Assembly: GCA_031310005.1 (NCBI GenBank)
Contig: CM062380.1
Location: 3,162,001 to 3,226,000, forward strand
DNA: 64,000 nt
Origin: Dactylellina haptotyla
Taxonomy: Eukaryota; Ascomycota; Orbiliomycetes; Orbiliales; Orbiliaceae
Reading direction: 5' to 3'
Within the stretch, counting starts at the first letter, position 1. Each line of letters starts with the position of its first letter. Of the stretch, positions 34,575 through 48,455 are shown piece by piece. Position numbers and translations under genes: made by a program. Under the pieces are notes generated by a model. It was not told the DNA's origin. It ran no database searches and saw only the letters and a program-made list of their open reading frames with translations.

Positions 34575-36926
34575 ATGCCGTCCTCACCGTCCTCGAGTCT
34601 AAAGGCTGCCCGCTACGTCGCCTTAGCAGCCTGTACCGCGGTAGCCTTATCATGCGGCACGAACTACGTCTACTCGGCCTACGCTCCGCAGCTGGCCCGA
34701 GAGCTGCACCTTTCCACGACCGAAAGCAACATCATCGTACGTCGGATTCGCCCCAACTCCGAGTTCCCCGAGCTCTGGACGACTACTTCGTCGTAGTGAG
34801 AGTGACAGACGGACTGGAACGAGAAAGGATGGCTAATTCTCCGAGATATAGGGCACGGCTGGTAATTTTGGAATGTATCTATCAGGCATACCCGCTGGTA
34901 TGCTTGTAGATCGGAAAGGACCCCGGCTGGCGATCTTGATTGGTGCTTTTGCATTGTTTGGTGGCTACTTCCCGATATATAAAGGTCTGGAGATGCGGAT
35001 AACGAAGAGCTGGTTGGATATACGTAGCTAATCGAAGGGCGTTCACAGTATTCGACAATGCATCAAACATTGGAGTCGGTTGGTTAGCAATGTTCTCTGC
35101 TTTCACAGGTGTAGGGAGTTGCTTTGCTTTCAGTGCTTCCATCAAAGTTGGTAAGAACACCTCCCAGCTGTCTTGACTGTTTCTACTAGTGTTCTATGAC
35201 ATACTAACAGGTTGATACTAGCTGCCTTGAACTTCCCAAAAAGCGTAAATATACCACCCATCGAAACTTCACATCGATACAATTGCTGATCCATTGCTAC
35301 ATAGAGAGGAACGGCGACAGCATTACCCCTCGCAGCATTCGGTCTCAGCGCCTTCTTCTTCTCGACCCTATCGTCATGGCTATTCCCCGGAAACACGTCC
35401 GACTTCCTCCTCGTTCTCGCGACTGCGACCGCCTCTATTGTCTTTGTTGCCTTCTTTTTCATTCGAATAGTCCCCCGACCCGGCGCCTACTCCGCCGTCC
35501 CCACCGAGGAACCCCAGATCTCAACTAACAGACTCCGTCGCACCAAATCGCGTGATAGCCACACTAGCTTTGATGTAGAACCAGGTATGGAAGCTTCTAA
35601 TATCCACTTCCAAGTACCGATGGACGACGAAACAGAGGAGGAAGGGCTGATTGGCAGCGGTAGCGTGTCGCCTTTGCCGCCTCCGCTAAACCCTACCTTG
35701 ACTTTTACCGCTGCCACCCCTACTCCCAACCCTTCTAATCCAACCACTCCTGGAGCCGTGACCCCAGCGGCTGCCACGACGCCGGCCGCGATCGACGATG
35801 AACGGACGTCGTTCCTATCAACGTCGTCTGATTCATCATCGTACGGCACCAAGGACGACGTTGTTCGCAGACAGAGTGTCGATATGCCGCCGGCGGATTC
35901 GAGAAGAGCGTCCGTTGATGAGAATCGATCGCTGCCACTCCTAGATATCCGCGGCTGGGCGTTGACGAAGCATTCGGAGTTTTGGAGGCTGTTCTTGATG
36001 CTGGGGATTTTGTGTGGTGTCGGGTTGATGACTATCAAGTGAGTATTTTTTATAATCCTCAATATCGAATAAGCTATGTAAAGAATATGTCTAACAGTTT
36101 TTGTTATAGCAATATCGGACATTCGGTATGATATCAATTTAGATAAATTATCGCATATTTCGTTGTGCTAATAGACACACAGGTTCAAGCGCTATGGTAT
36201 GCCTACGATCCAAAGAAGGACGCGAAGGATGTCGAGAGGTTCCAGGGCATCCATGTCTCCATTCTCTCCCTTTGCAGTTTCTCGGGGCGTCTGATGAGCG
36301 GTAAGATTATATCTCTACATAACTTTTCGAAAATAGATGCTAACGAAATATTCATCTAGGCACTATCTCCGACGTCTTGAAGAAGAGATGGATGTTATCC
36401 CGTGTCTGGCTCGTATTCGTCTCCAGCAGCGTCTTCCTCCTCGGTCAAATTGCAGGAATGACCGTCAGCAACCCCACAAACCTCTGGCTTGTCTCCGGTC
36501 TAAACGGCTGTAAGTAACACGTCTTCACGATATCCCCACTGTAGAAGCATAAATGGCTCATTAACATCCTGTAAAAATGTAGTCGGCTACGGTCTCGTCT
36601 TCGGCGTCTTCCCCACCATCGTCTCCGAAGCATTCGGTCTCCACGGCCTCTCCCAGAACTGGGGAACGATGACACTCGCACCCGTCATCTTTGGCAACAT
36701 CACCAACCTCTTCTACGGCCGGATATACGACAGCCACTCACAGCAGTTGGACGCCGGCCATTACGAGTGTTCCCAGGGTATCGGGTGTTATCGCTCCGCG
36801 TACCTGTTGACCGCGTTTGCGAGTATGATCGTCATGGCGATATCGCTGTGGGATGTCTTTATCCATCGACGGGAGAACGCGGGGAAGAGGAAGGTGATGA
36901 CCGCCACAGGGGCGTTTGTGCATTAA
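34575..36926 (+). CDS. MFS transporter, nodulin-like family
   Basis: Nine exons: 34575-34736, 34852-34984, 35049-35150, 35222-35244, 35305-36038, 36110-36125, 36183-36300, 36360-36509 and 36583-36926. The product is 593 residues. It is a 12-helix major facilitator. The N-terminal six helices begin YVALAACTAVALSCGTNYVY and carry the MFS signature loop GMLVDRKGPR. Helix 4-6 motifs are TGVGSCFAFSASIK and GTATALPLAAFGLSAFFFST. The central cytosolic loop of about 160 residues is long, Ser/Thr/Pro-rich and likely phosphorylated. The second half begins FWRLFLMLGILCGVG and ends with FGVFPTIVSEAFGL and the GNITNLFYGRIYD region. Relatives are fungal YMR155W-like and plant nodulin-like proteins; the substrate is unknown. 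Exons of 23 and 16 nt are unusually small. The intron 2 donor (GTCTGG) is non-consensus. Confidence 0.88.
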
Positions 36927-37667
36927 ATTATATGTACCTGTTTTACTCATCGGGCGATGAGGTGGTATTAGGTGGGATAGAAATATGCATTTTGAAAACG
37001 GTATAGGATTATATTAGATTGTGGTGGAACTCTGATGATGTAGATTATGGGTAAGGTGATATGGGTTACATTTTTTGATATCCGGAATACTAGCGGGGGC
37101 ATGCTTGGCGTTTCTTATTTACTTTCTTTCTTTCTATTCATTCTTTTTTTTCTTTCTTCTTGTTTCACGATTACAGTTTGTCTGGGCTACAAGTGCTGTA
37201 GTTGGGCTGTTCTCGTGGTATTATTACTTTGAAAGACCGTGAAATAGATCATTTTGGATGAAATTCTTATCTAGGATTAGAAGCTCTAGTGAGAAGGCGT
37301 ACCTTTTATGTTTCAAACCGAGATCTAAGTCATAACTTTCACTTCCATGAAGAGATCTGACAGGTAATATATATATAGCCTATTAAACATTCGAATATTC
37401 CGCTTTGAGATCAGACTCCCGCTGCGTTTTGCAGGTACTACTCGTCTCGTTAAAGCAGCCAACCATCAGTCCGACGAAGACAAGTCGTGCATCTCAGGCT
37501 TTCCAGAGGCAAAGCCTCACATCTACGCAAAGTTAGGGAAGATAACAGAATCCGCAATTAGTATATAGACTTCCGGCTCTGTGATACCACAGAATTCTCG
37601 TCCCTCTCGTATATCTACGGCTCAGGTTAAAAGGTGAATTTTTACGAAATCCAAGCATTCAAAAATC
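36927..37667. other. Intergenic
   Basis: The MFS 3' flank with T-rich stretches. No supported gene. Confidence 0.5.
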
Positions 37668-37853
37668 GAGCCTGTAGTGTAATGGACACTTTGCCTTCAC
37701 CAGGGTTTTTCGAGTTTGTTTGCGGGGATCCGCAAATAAAACACGGGCATTCCCTGGTAGTCTAAAGGATGCAAATCCACCTCGAAGCTTAGGCATAGGA
37801 AACACACCTTTAGATTTTCGAAGGGGATCTTGGTTCGAATCCAAGCGTGCTCA
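37668..37853 (+). ncRNA. tRNA-like Pol III transcription unit with a structured 121-nt insertion
   Basis: The ends pair like a tRNA acceptor: GAGCCTG (37668-37674) with CGTGCTC (37846-37852), with one mismatch and one G-T pair, then discriminator A. An A box TAGTGTAATGG (37675-37685) and B box GGTTCGAATCC (37832-37842) match consensus. The T arm CTTGG-TTCGAAT-CCAAG is perfect. CCTTC (37694-37698) can pair with GAAGG (37820-37824) as an anticodon stem. Between these lie 121 nt with three perfect 7-bp stems: ACCAGGG/CCCTGGT (37699, 37752), TTTGCGG/CCGCAAA (37719, 37730) and CTAAAGG/CCTTTAG (37762, 37807). The D/anticodon region resembles tRNA-Gly(UCC). No normal anticodon loop with T33 is visible. 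It may be a tRNA gene with a long intron, a tRNA pseudogene, or a distinct tRNA-ended RNA. Confidence 0.6.
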
Positions 37854-37869
37854 TCAATCTCTTCATATC

Positions 37870-37877
37870 TTTTTTTT
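37870..37877 (+). terminator. Pol III terminator (T8)
   Basis: Eight T residues begin 17 nt after the last base of the tRNA-like unit, where a Pol III terminator is expected. Confidence 0.6.
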
Positions 37878-40800
37878 GGGCGTAACAAGCCTTTGAATTT
37901 CCCTTTATTTTCGGCTCTGCGAAGGAAACCGATGCCCCGTTTCTTCGAGAGCGTGGGGTCGTGGAAGTGTCTAGAAGGTGGAGATGAGGCGACGTGGATC
38001 CTGACATTGGGAGGATCTTGTTGGATTTTTGGTGTTGCCGGGTATCCTGATGCTCGAAGCTTCCTGAGCTGAGGGATGCATACTGTTAAACTACTTTATT
38101 CCGCGATTACGGCTAATTCTCGGGAAGGAAAGGCATTTCTAAAGACGGCCAGTCTAGTACATCGCGGGCGGAGATTTTTTGCAGTCTGTATTCCCGGTAC
38201 CGGCTCCGGTCAGAGGTAGATATCTTAAAGTTTCAACTAAGGCTTGAGATTTCGATCTAGCAATCTACCATGCAATATGCAATAGTTAATAGTGTATCTA
38301 CATATATTGAAGAATGTATACACGAGCGAGCTTTGTATACAGGACACTCCGGATTTCCGTTTATACACTGGCAGTTTGGGCATATATGTGGGTCCGAAAA
38401 TAAATATTTTGATTGGTGGTAGACCTTATCACGGATAGTTGTTGGTTGCGGCTAATTGTGTAAATCGATCTTACATGGCCCAAACTTTGTACCACCTTGG
38501 AACTTTCCATGTCAAAAACACAATCCGCGCGACAATATCGAGAATTGAAATTTGCAAAAATCTTAATGCGACACCACCTATAGGATAACATTAATGCTCC
38601 GAATTTTACGCAGTTATACTTCTGTTGTGCTCGCTTAGGTATCGATACTAGTATATACACCACACCCACCATTAACAGGCAAATCTGTCGGAATACTGCG
38701 CAATTCGCGGAAGCTAGGGACGTCCCACCGGAATCTACACCATCTGTCATCTAAATTCGACTTCCAGAATCGGCTTGCTATCGTAAAAGTTCGGCGATTT
38801 GCTTTTTGACTTGATCAACGGGTGGGGTCATATCACATCGAACGTATAGGCCTAATCTAAGACAAAATAATCGAGATAATGAGATTGTTCAACAGAGATA
38901 ACGAAGGCTCCGTATCGCATTAAAAACACACAGACGAGGAATTTTGTACTGTCCGTCGCCTGTCGTCCGTTTCCAGGGTCCCCGCAAATATCATCGACTC
39001 CAGAGTTCCGGGCCCAGTCAGCGGAGATCATGATAAACACTCTACGATTCTGCATTCGGGCTCCGGCCCCAGACTTGCAGAAGGAGAATGTAACCTTGAT
39101 GCTCGGGCAGCCAAGTCCATTTGCAGATCTAAAGGTCACGGGCATGCGCTCACAGAGCTTGATCTAGATTCTTGCCGTGCCGTCGAAACCGGTTCCACAA
39201 AACCCCACCCAAGGTTGTTTTGACGAGGCGTTTCTGAGATCGTATTTTTATACGATCATCTGATCTTCACGCTCCGTGGCCCTATTCAGCCGCATGCAGT
39301 TGAGAATTTCATCGTAGGTGAGTGGTGGGCGTTCGAGCCACCAGTTCGCTATCGTCCACGATGGCGTTGCGGGTCAAATTGAGGGTGGGAAATCACCCCT
39401 TCAATACCCGCATCCGCGGCGCTCGTTACCTCTTCCTCGGAGCCATACCCACGGAGACCCAGCCTATCACCATCTCTTTTTTAGGTCTTCAGATCAAACT
39501 ATCGTCAACCTCCACTTACCCATCTTGGTAACTCTAACCTATTTTTTTTAGTTATCGAATCATCGGTGAGTGGATAACGCTATTGATGATCTAGTGTTGC
39601 GAAAGTCCACCAGAGATCGGAGGGAAAGCCTCGATCTTGTACGATCTGAGGTTAGGCAAGGGCTGGTCGCGCGTCGCAGACGCTTCGAGTCCTGCAGCTA
39701 GCGACTTCATTGTGGAGACCTGGCTGTACAACCACACCGCGAGCTCTCTGGTTTTTGGGGCGTCATGTCAGTTTGGAGTCTGGTAATGGTCGAGCGGCCC
39801 AATAGTGTAGTTAGGATTGTCCTATCGCTTTTTCTTTTCTTTTGAAGGGCCACGGACGTTCGGATTAGCTTCACGCCTGACCCGTCTAGCGTGATTCTTT
39901 TGGACCCTCCCAAAAATCCCCTCTTCAAGGCAGGGGAGCAAATTCGACGCGGTAGAAGCAAGAGTGGTTTGAGAGTGGTCTGCTTCGATGGTTCTAGACT
40001 CTTGAAGCCATGAAGGCGACTAGCGATACCAACGGGGTTCTCATCTGGGGGTTTAAGCTTTTGTTGTTCTCCTGCACGCCAGATCCAGATCTGGCTCCAC
40101 TCAACACAGAAAACTTTACTTGCTCGCTGCTCGCTCAGGTGAACGCGGCATCCCTTTAGAAAACGAACTTTCTAAGCTCCGAAAGCAAACTTAATTCTAC
40201 GAGCTTCGGGGATTAATATTTGTCCCAATCTCTCTACTAAATTAGCGTGAGAGCTAGCGTGAGCCCGAGCTCGACGTGCATTGAGAAATCTACTGGTCTC
40301 CTCGTTAGCACGGAATTAAACTGGATATTTTTGCGTTTGGTGGCAGCGAGAAAGACAAGATGGCTTTACAAAAAGTGCAACAGGGATATGTGTTGCCACT
40401 CGCTAACGATCTTTGGTTGACACTATGATATGGATATCGGGGACTAGCTTATCACTGGTTGCGGTAAAGCTATCTTAGGCTTCCACGTTATGACTGTGAT
40501 TCGTTTGCATCGATACGCGAATCCCTTTCGCATGCATGTATGGCGCACGATCGTGTCTTTCGTCTCTGGTTCGATACCATAAGTCGAGCACTCGAACGCG
40601 TCGAGAGCCTTCAAAATTTCTTGGGCTTTATTTTTCTTCCAACAAGTTTGGGGTCCGTGTAGTTCGGTGCTTGCCTTGGTAATCTTGGTAATTTCCGTGC
40701 ACTTGTTGCACGTTTAGGTCCTGAGATATCGCAATAGTCACTAGGGATTAGCCGGTTGCATGCTATGCAAATGGACCTGCCGCTTAGAACGGTATTTCCT

Positions 40801-43800
40801 AAAGAATATCGAAGGAATATAGCGTGCCGTGTCGAACTTTTCATGATATAGCGCATGTATCGATTGAATTAAGAATAGCTTTAACCAGCCTTCGTGGACA
40901 CAAGGTCATGGAATTGTTAATATTCGGAATCCTCCAGATTTTGGCAGCGAAGGACAATAATACGACCCTGTTGCGTATCAGGATTGTTGAGAGAATATTC
41001 AGGTGACCACCCGATCTAGAATCACCTGTAGGATCCTAGGGACGAAGCAGCGGAACAACATTCGGCAGTACCTTACCGCTGAGACTACTGACGTTGGCTC
41101 AGGCACCTGAGGTTGCAACGCGGCCGAATATACTTTTCCACGCCCTAACATCTCGGCCATGGCCCGTCAGCCCCCCACATACAGTCTATACCGCGGAGAT
41201 ATCCTGAGATGCCTATGGGCTCCACGTTGAACCAAACAGAATGTTCTGGGTCGCCTCATTTGCTGCTGTGGCTTTGCATTGAAGATTTAAGACCATCACT
41301 AGCCAATGCCAGCAGCTTGTGTGATTCGTAATGAGTTGAAGTTGAAGCCACAATCAAAACTGACGTTTCATAAATGCTACCTATCATACACAGCCTTGTT
41401 GGATGCAAACGATGATACCTTCCTCTTGGATATCCCATACGGCTCTACCGGCAGCAACTTTCCTTTTTGACGTCATTTAAAGGTAGTCAGCATCAAACCA
41501 ACCCCAACAGTATTTCGGGGAAATAAGATTACCGATAAAGTAACTAGAGCTCTAGAATAAATTTTCTCGGAAATCAGAATATCGATAGTTTCCAAACCCG
41601 CCACTTTCCGTAAGTCTCATGTTGTAAGTTCAGACGGTATATAGCTGTTTCAACCTCAACAAGGCAAGTCTGTGTCGATGGGGTTTCCTGTTGTGTGGTT
41701 CGAGATTTCTTGGCCCCGGGGGGCCCCTCAGGAGCATCTATCACAACTCCCCGAGAAGGTCCGTCGATACAGGGAATCCCCGTCTACAGGGCCCCAACCC
41801 ATCAAAAAGTCGGAGACTACCGTCGCAATATTTGAAATTAGTGTATCATGCAGGACTATCGCATATATGGGGCAACTATCGTATCAAAGCGCGATCGATA
41901 GAACCCGGTAGTTACTCCACAACTCGACATGATTTTTGCCCCATGGATATCATGGATACCCAGACTTACACATTCTGCCGCCCTCTCGACCGTCCCCGGG
42001 TTTCCGAGAAACAATTAGCAACCAGATATCTTCCCGCTTGATCGAAGAACGGTTTGTTGCAAGGCAACAACGTGGGTTTGTCTTTGAATATGTCCGATGG
42101 CGAGCTCTGCTCACAACCGAAAAAATCAAAGATTTTCAACAAATTTTTGTGCACTTTTACATGCTGAGCCGCGACTTGTATTGGTGGGGTAATGGTCTTG
42201 CCCAGACCTATCCCGACTTCTATTACTGGTGTAATTGAATTTTTTCCATCTTTTTTTAACTACTAAAACTCGTTGTGTACGTATTGACAATTCTTCCACA
42301 CAATGTTTTAGTTGTAAAACAGTGCGGAGCGGCTAGAATTTCTAGCGCCTTCTTGATACCAGGTATTCCACCTCGCAAGGAAGTTGAATTCGAAAGGGTT
42401 TTGCACTTCGCATTTCATGCGTAATCGATAGATTCCTATAGGGTAGATTACAATATGCGGGCTGCCGAATCTAGCCCGAGATGTTGCTCTAGGTGGAGGG
42501 AAGTTTTTCTTTCGCCTCATTCTTGCAGCAGATATAACGGCCGTTACAAGGGGTAGCATGTCGAGGTTGTGCTGTCTTGGTAACGAAACACCACCAACCA
42601 GCTGATGAGAATACAGAGCAATCGATTTCTATATCAAACCTGGACAAAACGCTCAGATCTCGCAAATAGAGTTTCCTGATCCTCTCAACGTACGGCTGAT
42701 GTTTTGAACGATCGAGCGGTTGAAATAGCAATAATAATAATATTTTTGCTGTTGCAAGGTTTTGACATTCTAGAAAGGAAACCACGTGTGAATTCGTATT
42801 CGTCACAGCCACGAGGGTGAAACCGTTCGTATGAACCACTGCGAAGGAAAAAAGCGAGATTAGATGTTCCCAAATATTGCATATTCTCACTCGATCTTGA
42901 AATCTGCTCTTGCGCCATTCGAGGACTGAGCTCCCGCGGTCGGATATCGGGTTAAAATTATACGTCAAAGAGTTCGTTGTGTGTTGTATCACATCGAAGA
43001 TTTGGTTTTAGGTCTCGCTTCAGCTCCAACACTTTTTCTTGCTGGACTCGCAGTGTGGATCCGCTTTTTAAATTAACTATCAAGATCATTTATTTCGCCA
43101 GGCGATCTAGTATCGATACGGGTATACTTCCTTTGTACGATCCCAGAGATAATACCAGACCCCCGTCGCGGATGTAGGGAAGTTAAAGTATCCGCCAATC
43201 TTTTGCTTCGAATATCAAAAACTCCGTATCCAAATCCTGGTTGACCCTGGTTGCCGAAGGCTATGATGAAACACTGGTTCACCCAAAAATAACACAGTCT
43301 GACGTTTTGACCTTCTGCCTCTCGCATCGTTTTCGTTCACGCTCTTCCTCATTAAAATAAATTCTCTGAGCAAACTACACCAATGTCAGAATTAGGCAGG
43401 AATATTATTCTTATTTATTTATTTTTTTATTCTTCCATTTCCCAACTTGGAGTTTCAGCGGCATATATTATTTCTGCAACGTGATCTTAAATGATGCAAT
43501 CCTTGCAAGAAAGACCCTTTTGTCTTCGCTCGCATGATTACAAAGGGAGGAAGAAAGCGGCCTGAGCGTCTGGGGAAGGAAAATACCCGCCCATGGAACT
43601 GTGTCGTCAAACTTTCCAACGCGTGTGCAGGCTAAGGCTGACAAGCCAGGTCCGGATGTCACGTTTTCTGTAGTCGCCTTTTTTTGCCCTTCCCACCCAT
43701 GCCGAAAATCTAATTCATGCACATCTTGCGCACTGTCATCATATCGGGTTTCCGGATTGTGGGTATCAGTCTGTCCTGGCGATGGCCGCACGAAAAGGTG

Positions 43801-46800
43801 ATAAAAGGGAAAAGGTTTTGGGCCGGTCCCACAATCCTTTAATCTTGCTTGCGCATCTCCCGGATTCCGATGAGGGAGGATGCTGCGTTCCCGTTGGCCC
43901 AAAAAAATCTTAATCTATATCGATCACAAGCAAAGCAAACGAAGAGCTTGTGAAAGGAGGCCGCGTCGTTCCAGCGGCTTTTCATTTCTCAATGAGTGAT
44001 GGGCTTCCGAACCGGTTGAAAATATCTCACGGCCGGTTCGGAATTTTCCTACCCATGGTTCTCACCAGATTTTTGTCCCCTTCCTCAAAATTGGAGACAT
44101 TCTCCGGGGTTAACAGAATAGTAACAGAAAAAAAAAGTTCCCCTTCTGCCAATTATCGCATGATGGGAATATGTCATTTCCACAAGAGACAAGAATGAGA
44201 ATTTGCGATCGTCCCTGCAAGGAAGACATCTTGCTTGCACTATGTGTGCAGGAGGAGGATTGAATCCAATTACCCAGGGCGAGTCAAGATTTGCGATAGA
44301 AGCAGCTCAACTTCACTACCCCTGGCGGTAGAATGTTCTTCCAAGGCTTCTATCACCTATCTGTTGAGCCTGCAGTTTTGGCCTTGCAGAAGAAAAAACA
44401 TATTTTTCTTCGTTTGAGCCGAGTACTGCAGGCAAGGGTCAAGCACCGTACGGCCAATAGCGAGCCTCCCATCGCTCCTGAAAACTCCCCTATCTGATAC
44501 GGGGGAAGGGAACAGGGGTTTGGCCGGGAACTGATACCATGCCTCGCCGAGAGCCAAACCCCGGAGCCAATTGATGTGATCTGCTCATAACACTCTCCAC
44601 CACAGCACAGTACACGCCAGAAGCGCGAGCGAATGAATATTCGGAACGTGGATCAAAACGGTTATCGCCCGAACACAATTCGTCGACAAATGGTCTCATG
44701 GTCACGCGCAAAGGCAGCTGCAAACGTTTTGACCTGTCAAATGCATTGTGGGGCTTAGTGAGCTCGAGAGCACATATTCCTCCTAGATGCAGGCGCTCCC
44801 TTTAAGAAATCTCTGTTTTTGTTTTCTTTTAAAAAATATGGATCATGAGAACAAGACATCCACATTGTCGAGGACTGATCAGGTAGTTTGAGCCCCGGCC
44901 TTGCATTAGATGAGAGGCGATTGACGAGCGCGAATGCATCGATAGGAAAACTGGGGAAATCAGCAAGTGGAAAAAATTTTCTACCAAGCTTGCATGCTGC
45001 ATACGGACAGCACAGATGGAGTACCAATGTCACAAACTGACTTCACATCCATCGGTACTTAACTAGTCTAAAAGCAAAAAAAAAAAACACAAACCAGTCA
45101 GCGTTCTCCATCGCAAAATTAAATCATCATGGTCATTCGTTCCATTTTTTCGCGGCTAAAAGGTGCACATCAAATCAGAGGCATGGATATAAGTGGGTAG
45201 GACAAGAGCTAAAACCGTAGATAGTTTGCGAAAAGGCATAGATTTGACGAGGGCGAGAAAGGAATAAGCCCCTTCAATGCCTTGGTAATGGGCTGCTCGG
45301 TATATACGACGATCGACATATGTCGAGTTTAAGCTGCTCGTATCAGAACTGATCGCTCGCCGTGAAATGTATTGGGGACGTCACGGAACGAGATAACAAA
45401 CCCACCCTTCGCGAGATGCAGAACGATTAGGCATGCTTGTTTCCAGCTATAGGTTCCGAAATATCGATGAGGGTATCAGGGTTGGAGGTACCCACTTCTG
45501 ACAAACACAACCTGAACTGGTCCCCGAAATTCAAGCTCGATTACGGAATCTCATACCCCCAACCGGTGAGTTTTTCTCATCCCAACTACTACTTGCAAGC
45601 GGTGAGTGGTTGATTTTCGATGTCTGGAGCGAGTGCTCGAGTTGTCGCTCGCCTTCCTACTTCGCTTGCGCCTTCTCTTATCGACGATCATGCAGCCATG
45701 CGATACGACAATCGATCCACTGGTTACTTTTTCGCAAGGGGGAGAATACGGGCGTATTTTCATGCGCAGCCGATGACAGCATTCGTACTAGTCTGGTCTC
45801 AGCAGAGGGAGCTATCCTCGATTGTGTATCCGGTATCCTTAGGCTTTTCGAAGCTTCTCGCCTGGAATGCTGCAGCGTCAGGTTACATGTACATGCTTCG
45901 GAGCTAGCTGCATTGCAAGCCTTTTATCAATTATCGGGTGTCGGTATCCCCTTCTCGCGACGGTTCGCTCTCGCTGCCCGACTGGCTAGAAATTGCGCAA
46001 CTGCATGTTTGAATAGGCTTTGGTATCTCGGGTGTGCTACCTTCTTGGACCGAACTGGGCGGTGGCAGAGCTGAGGACTGCAGCAGCCTGATGCGTTGTC
46101 CATGACATACGCCTCTTCAATCCCTATGAGGTACTTGCAACCCGAAAACAGGAAGCGAGGTTCTATTTTAAGTTCTGGACCACTGATAATCGGCCGTTTA
46201 GAGACCGTTAGATACAGCAATACATTTTAGACGCTTTTGAAACCGCATCTAAAGCAGCCGCTTCAAAGTAGGATAGTTTCTAGTTAGATCGAGGTTGCGA
46301 ATCTGAAGGAATCCTATGTTTCCAACCGGGCCCGTTGGGTTTCCATTCCGGGTATCTCGATAGCCAAGAAAAGTTAGATGAGGCTTGTGAGACGAGGAAT
46401 GCACACGGGCAGTATGTGCATCTGATCGAAGGAGGGCAAGCCACGGGCGCAAATCTGAATCCAATCGATAGAATTTGACTGGAAATTTCTCAGAATTTTC
46501 CAAATTTCCTTCCATTTGGTTCCGTAGGAACGACACATCTCAAAGTAAAACATGCAACAGCTTCCATACAAGCGATAGAAGGTGTTCACACGCTGTGAAC
46601 GTCGAACTGGCTGTTTCACCACATGCGAGAAGGTGCAGTTGGAGGCCAGCAGCATAAACTTGAGATATCGTAACGTGTTCATCTTCGTTGCACATCATGA
46701 GAGAGAGAAGGAAGAAGAGACGTAGAGGATTCTTCTGCAGGTATACGGTACGCGTACCTGGTTACTCCTCTGCATAGGAGCTTGCGAGCTTGGTTTCCAC

Positions 46801-48455
46801 GCCCCGGAACCCACCTACGCACATAATAATGTCCGAGGGGACGACGGGCGCCTCGCTTGCAACCGACCGTGGGCCATCAACATGTGGCCTCATGATACAC
46901 TAGACCGAACTTCAGATGACATTTCTTGAAACTCAAAAGTTCTTTGGTTGCCCTTGCGGGCGGCCCTGACCTTTTTTTGGTCTCCTGGGGCGTCCGTTCC
47001 CCTAGGCTAAAACTTTGGTTGTGAAATGAGATCGAGACAAAATTGTAGCCTACGGACTGCCAAGACAGTTGACGGCGCTACGAAGGGCGATAAAATTACG
47101 TTCGGGTTGGAATCGATGAAGGTATTCGGCACTATATCGCAACAAACCTATCTTGAATTTGAGACTGAAGGTTGGATATGCAAATTGTTTTTGATAGTCA
47201 TTTGATATCAGTACCGGAGTATGCTAACACTTGATTCTAAACCAAGGTCCGAGCATATTGTTTGGTCGTCGCAGGATATTTTAGCAACCAAAAGTCCGTG
47301 TGTTGCGTGGAATGGGAGTTATTATTGGAATCGAACATTTAAACTTATTGCTCCCTTCAATATGTGGCGTTAGCTCCGAAATTTGAAGCACCCTCTGAGC
47401 AATTGCAAGCCAAACGCCAAATAAAAACCCGGGCGTTGTTGAAAATTTCAGCCCTGGCCGGGGGGTTTATAGGGAGGGAAATGCAATAACGACCGCAGGG
47501 CACAGGCAGGTGTCTGAGGAGGGCGGTGAGATCTGATATCAGCGGGCATAATCGATAGATGCAGGTCATCTCGATTGGGGCCAGCCCAACCTGTAGCCTG
47601 TACTATCTTTCAAGGCCAATCGCTTTTAAAGTTGCGTGTTGGTGTGGCATGAAATTTAGCTGCAGTTCATGCATAGCTTATAATTTTATGTCTACATACG
47701 TCTACCCATCTTATCCCAAGTTGGTATAGAAATGCGGTTTCTTGTAAGCGTAAAAAAGGAAGTAGACTATCCATTTTGTGCTCGATGGGCAACGGTTAGT
47801 TGTGCAGACAAAGATAGTTGCAACCGTAGTTTGTTGTCCGCTTGTTACAGGAATTATGGGAGAAAGTAGACTCGGGGTTCGCAGAAGATCTAGGTTAACA
47901 TCGATCGGAAAGTAAGGTTAGACATGATATTTTGGAACTAGTCCCGCCGACGAGAATAATGCGAATGCGAAAATGATGGAAACCGTTGCGAAGGAATCCT
48001 GGGACGCCGGTCGATATGGAATCCTTCATTCGTCGAGCTCAGATAGATGATTTCTGGAGGTGGTATCCCATCGATCCCAAGGAGACATTTCCGTTTCTCA
48101 TTTGGCCGGCCATACCTGGTATCCCTGAAGACCACGCAAACCCACTGATTAACTCGACGGCGAAAAAAAGAAGAAAAAACGCGCCGTAGCTGAATCCACG
48201 GAGAGAAGGCAGCTGGGAAGGTTTGAGCCGGTGTGGGGAGCGACCGAGCAGGATGATCCATACAAGCAAATTTACGTGGAGGGACTAACCCGGGAGGGAG
48301 CGCAGAGCCCATGTTCCCCGGGGGAGACCAGGGCCAATCCAGGAGGGCCTGCATACATGCACATACCAGCCCCAATGACGGTTGCCCAAGTCTCGTGCAT
48401 CCTGTGGCAGCTTGCACCCCGTAATTTCAGAAAATCGGCACTAGTACCATAAGAA
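37878..48455. other. Gene-poor region of about 10.6 kb
   Basis: No frame on either strand reads as a known family, and none combines an ATG start, protein-like composition and splice-linked neighbours. Base composition is close to that of the flanks, not AT-extreme, so it does not look like a heavily RIP-mutated block. I saw no terminal repeats, transposase or reverse-transcriptase motifs. A perfect 9-bp inverted repeat CCGAACCGG/CCGGTTCGG sits near 44008-44041. Short A/T runs occur near 43408 and 45075. Confidence 0.55.

Noticed and set aside
42489-42992. A 167-codon open frame on the minus strand in the gene-poor region
   Set aside because: Its first codon is GTG rather than ATG, the composition is odd and no motif is seen.
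45610-46074. A 154-codon open frame on the plus strand
   Set aside because: No recognisable domain, and overlapping frames of similar length exist on both strands, as expected by chance.
47938-48417. A 159-codon open frame on the minus strand
   Set aside because: It starts at GTG and is not protein-like beyond chance; no splice-linked partner exon is visible.
37878-48455. RIP-mutated transposon block
   Set aside because: Base composition is not AT-extreme and no terminal repeats or element genes were seen, although dinucleotide indices were not computed.
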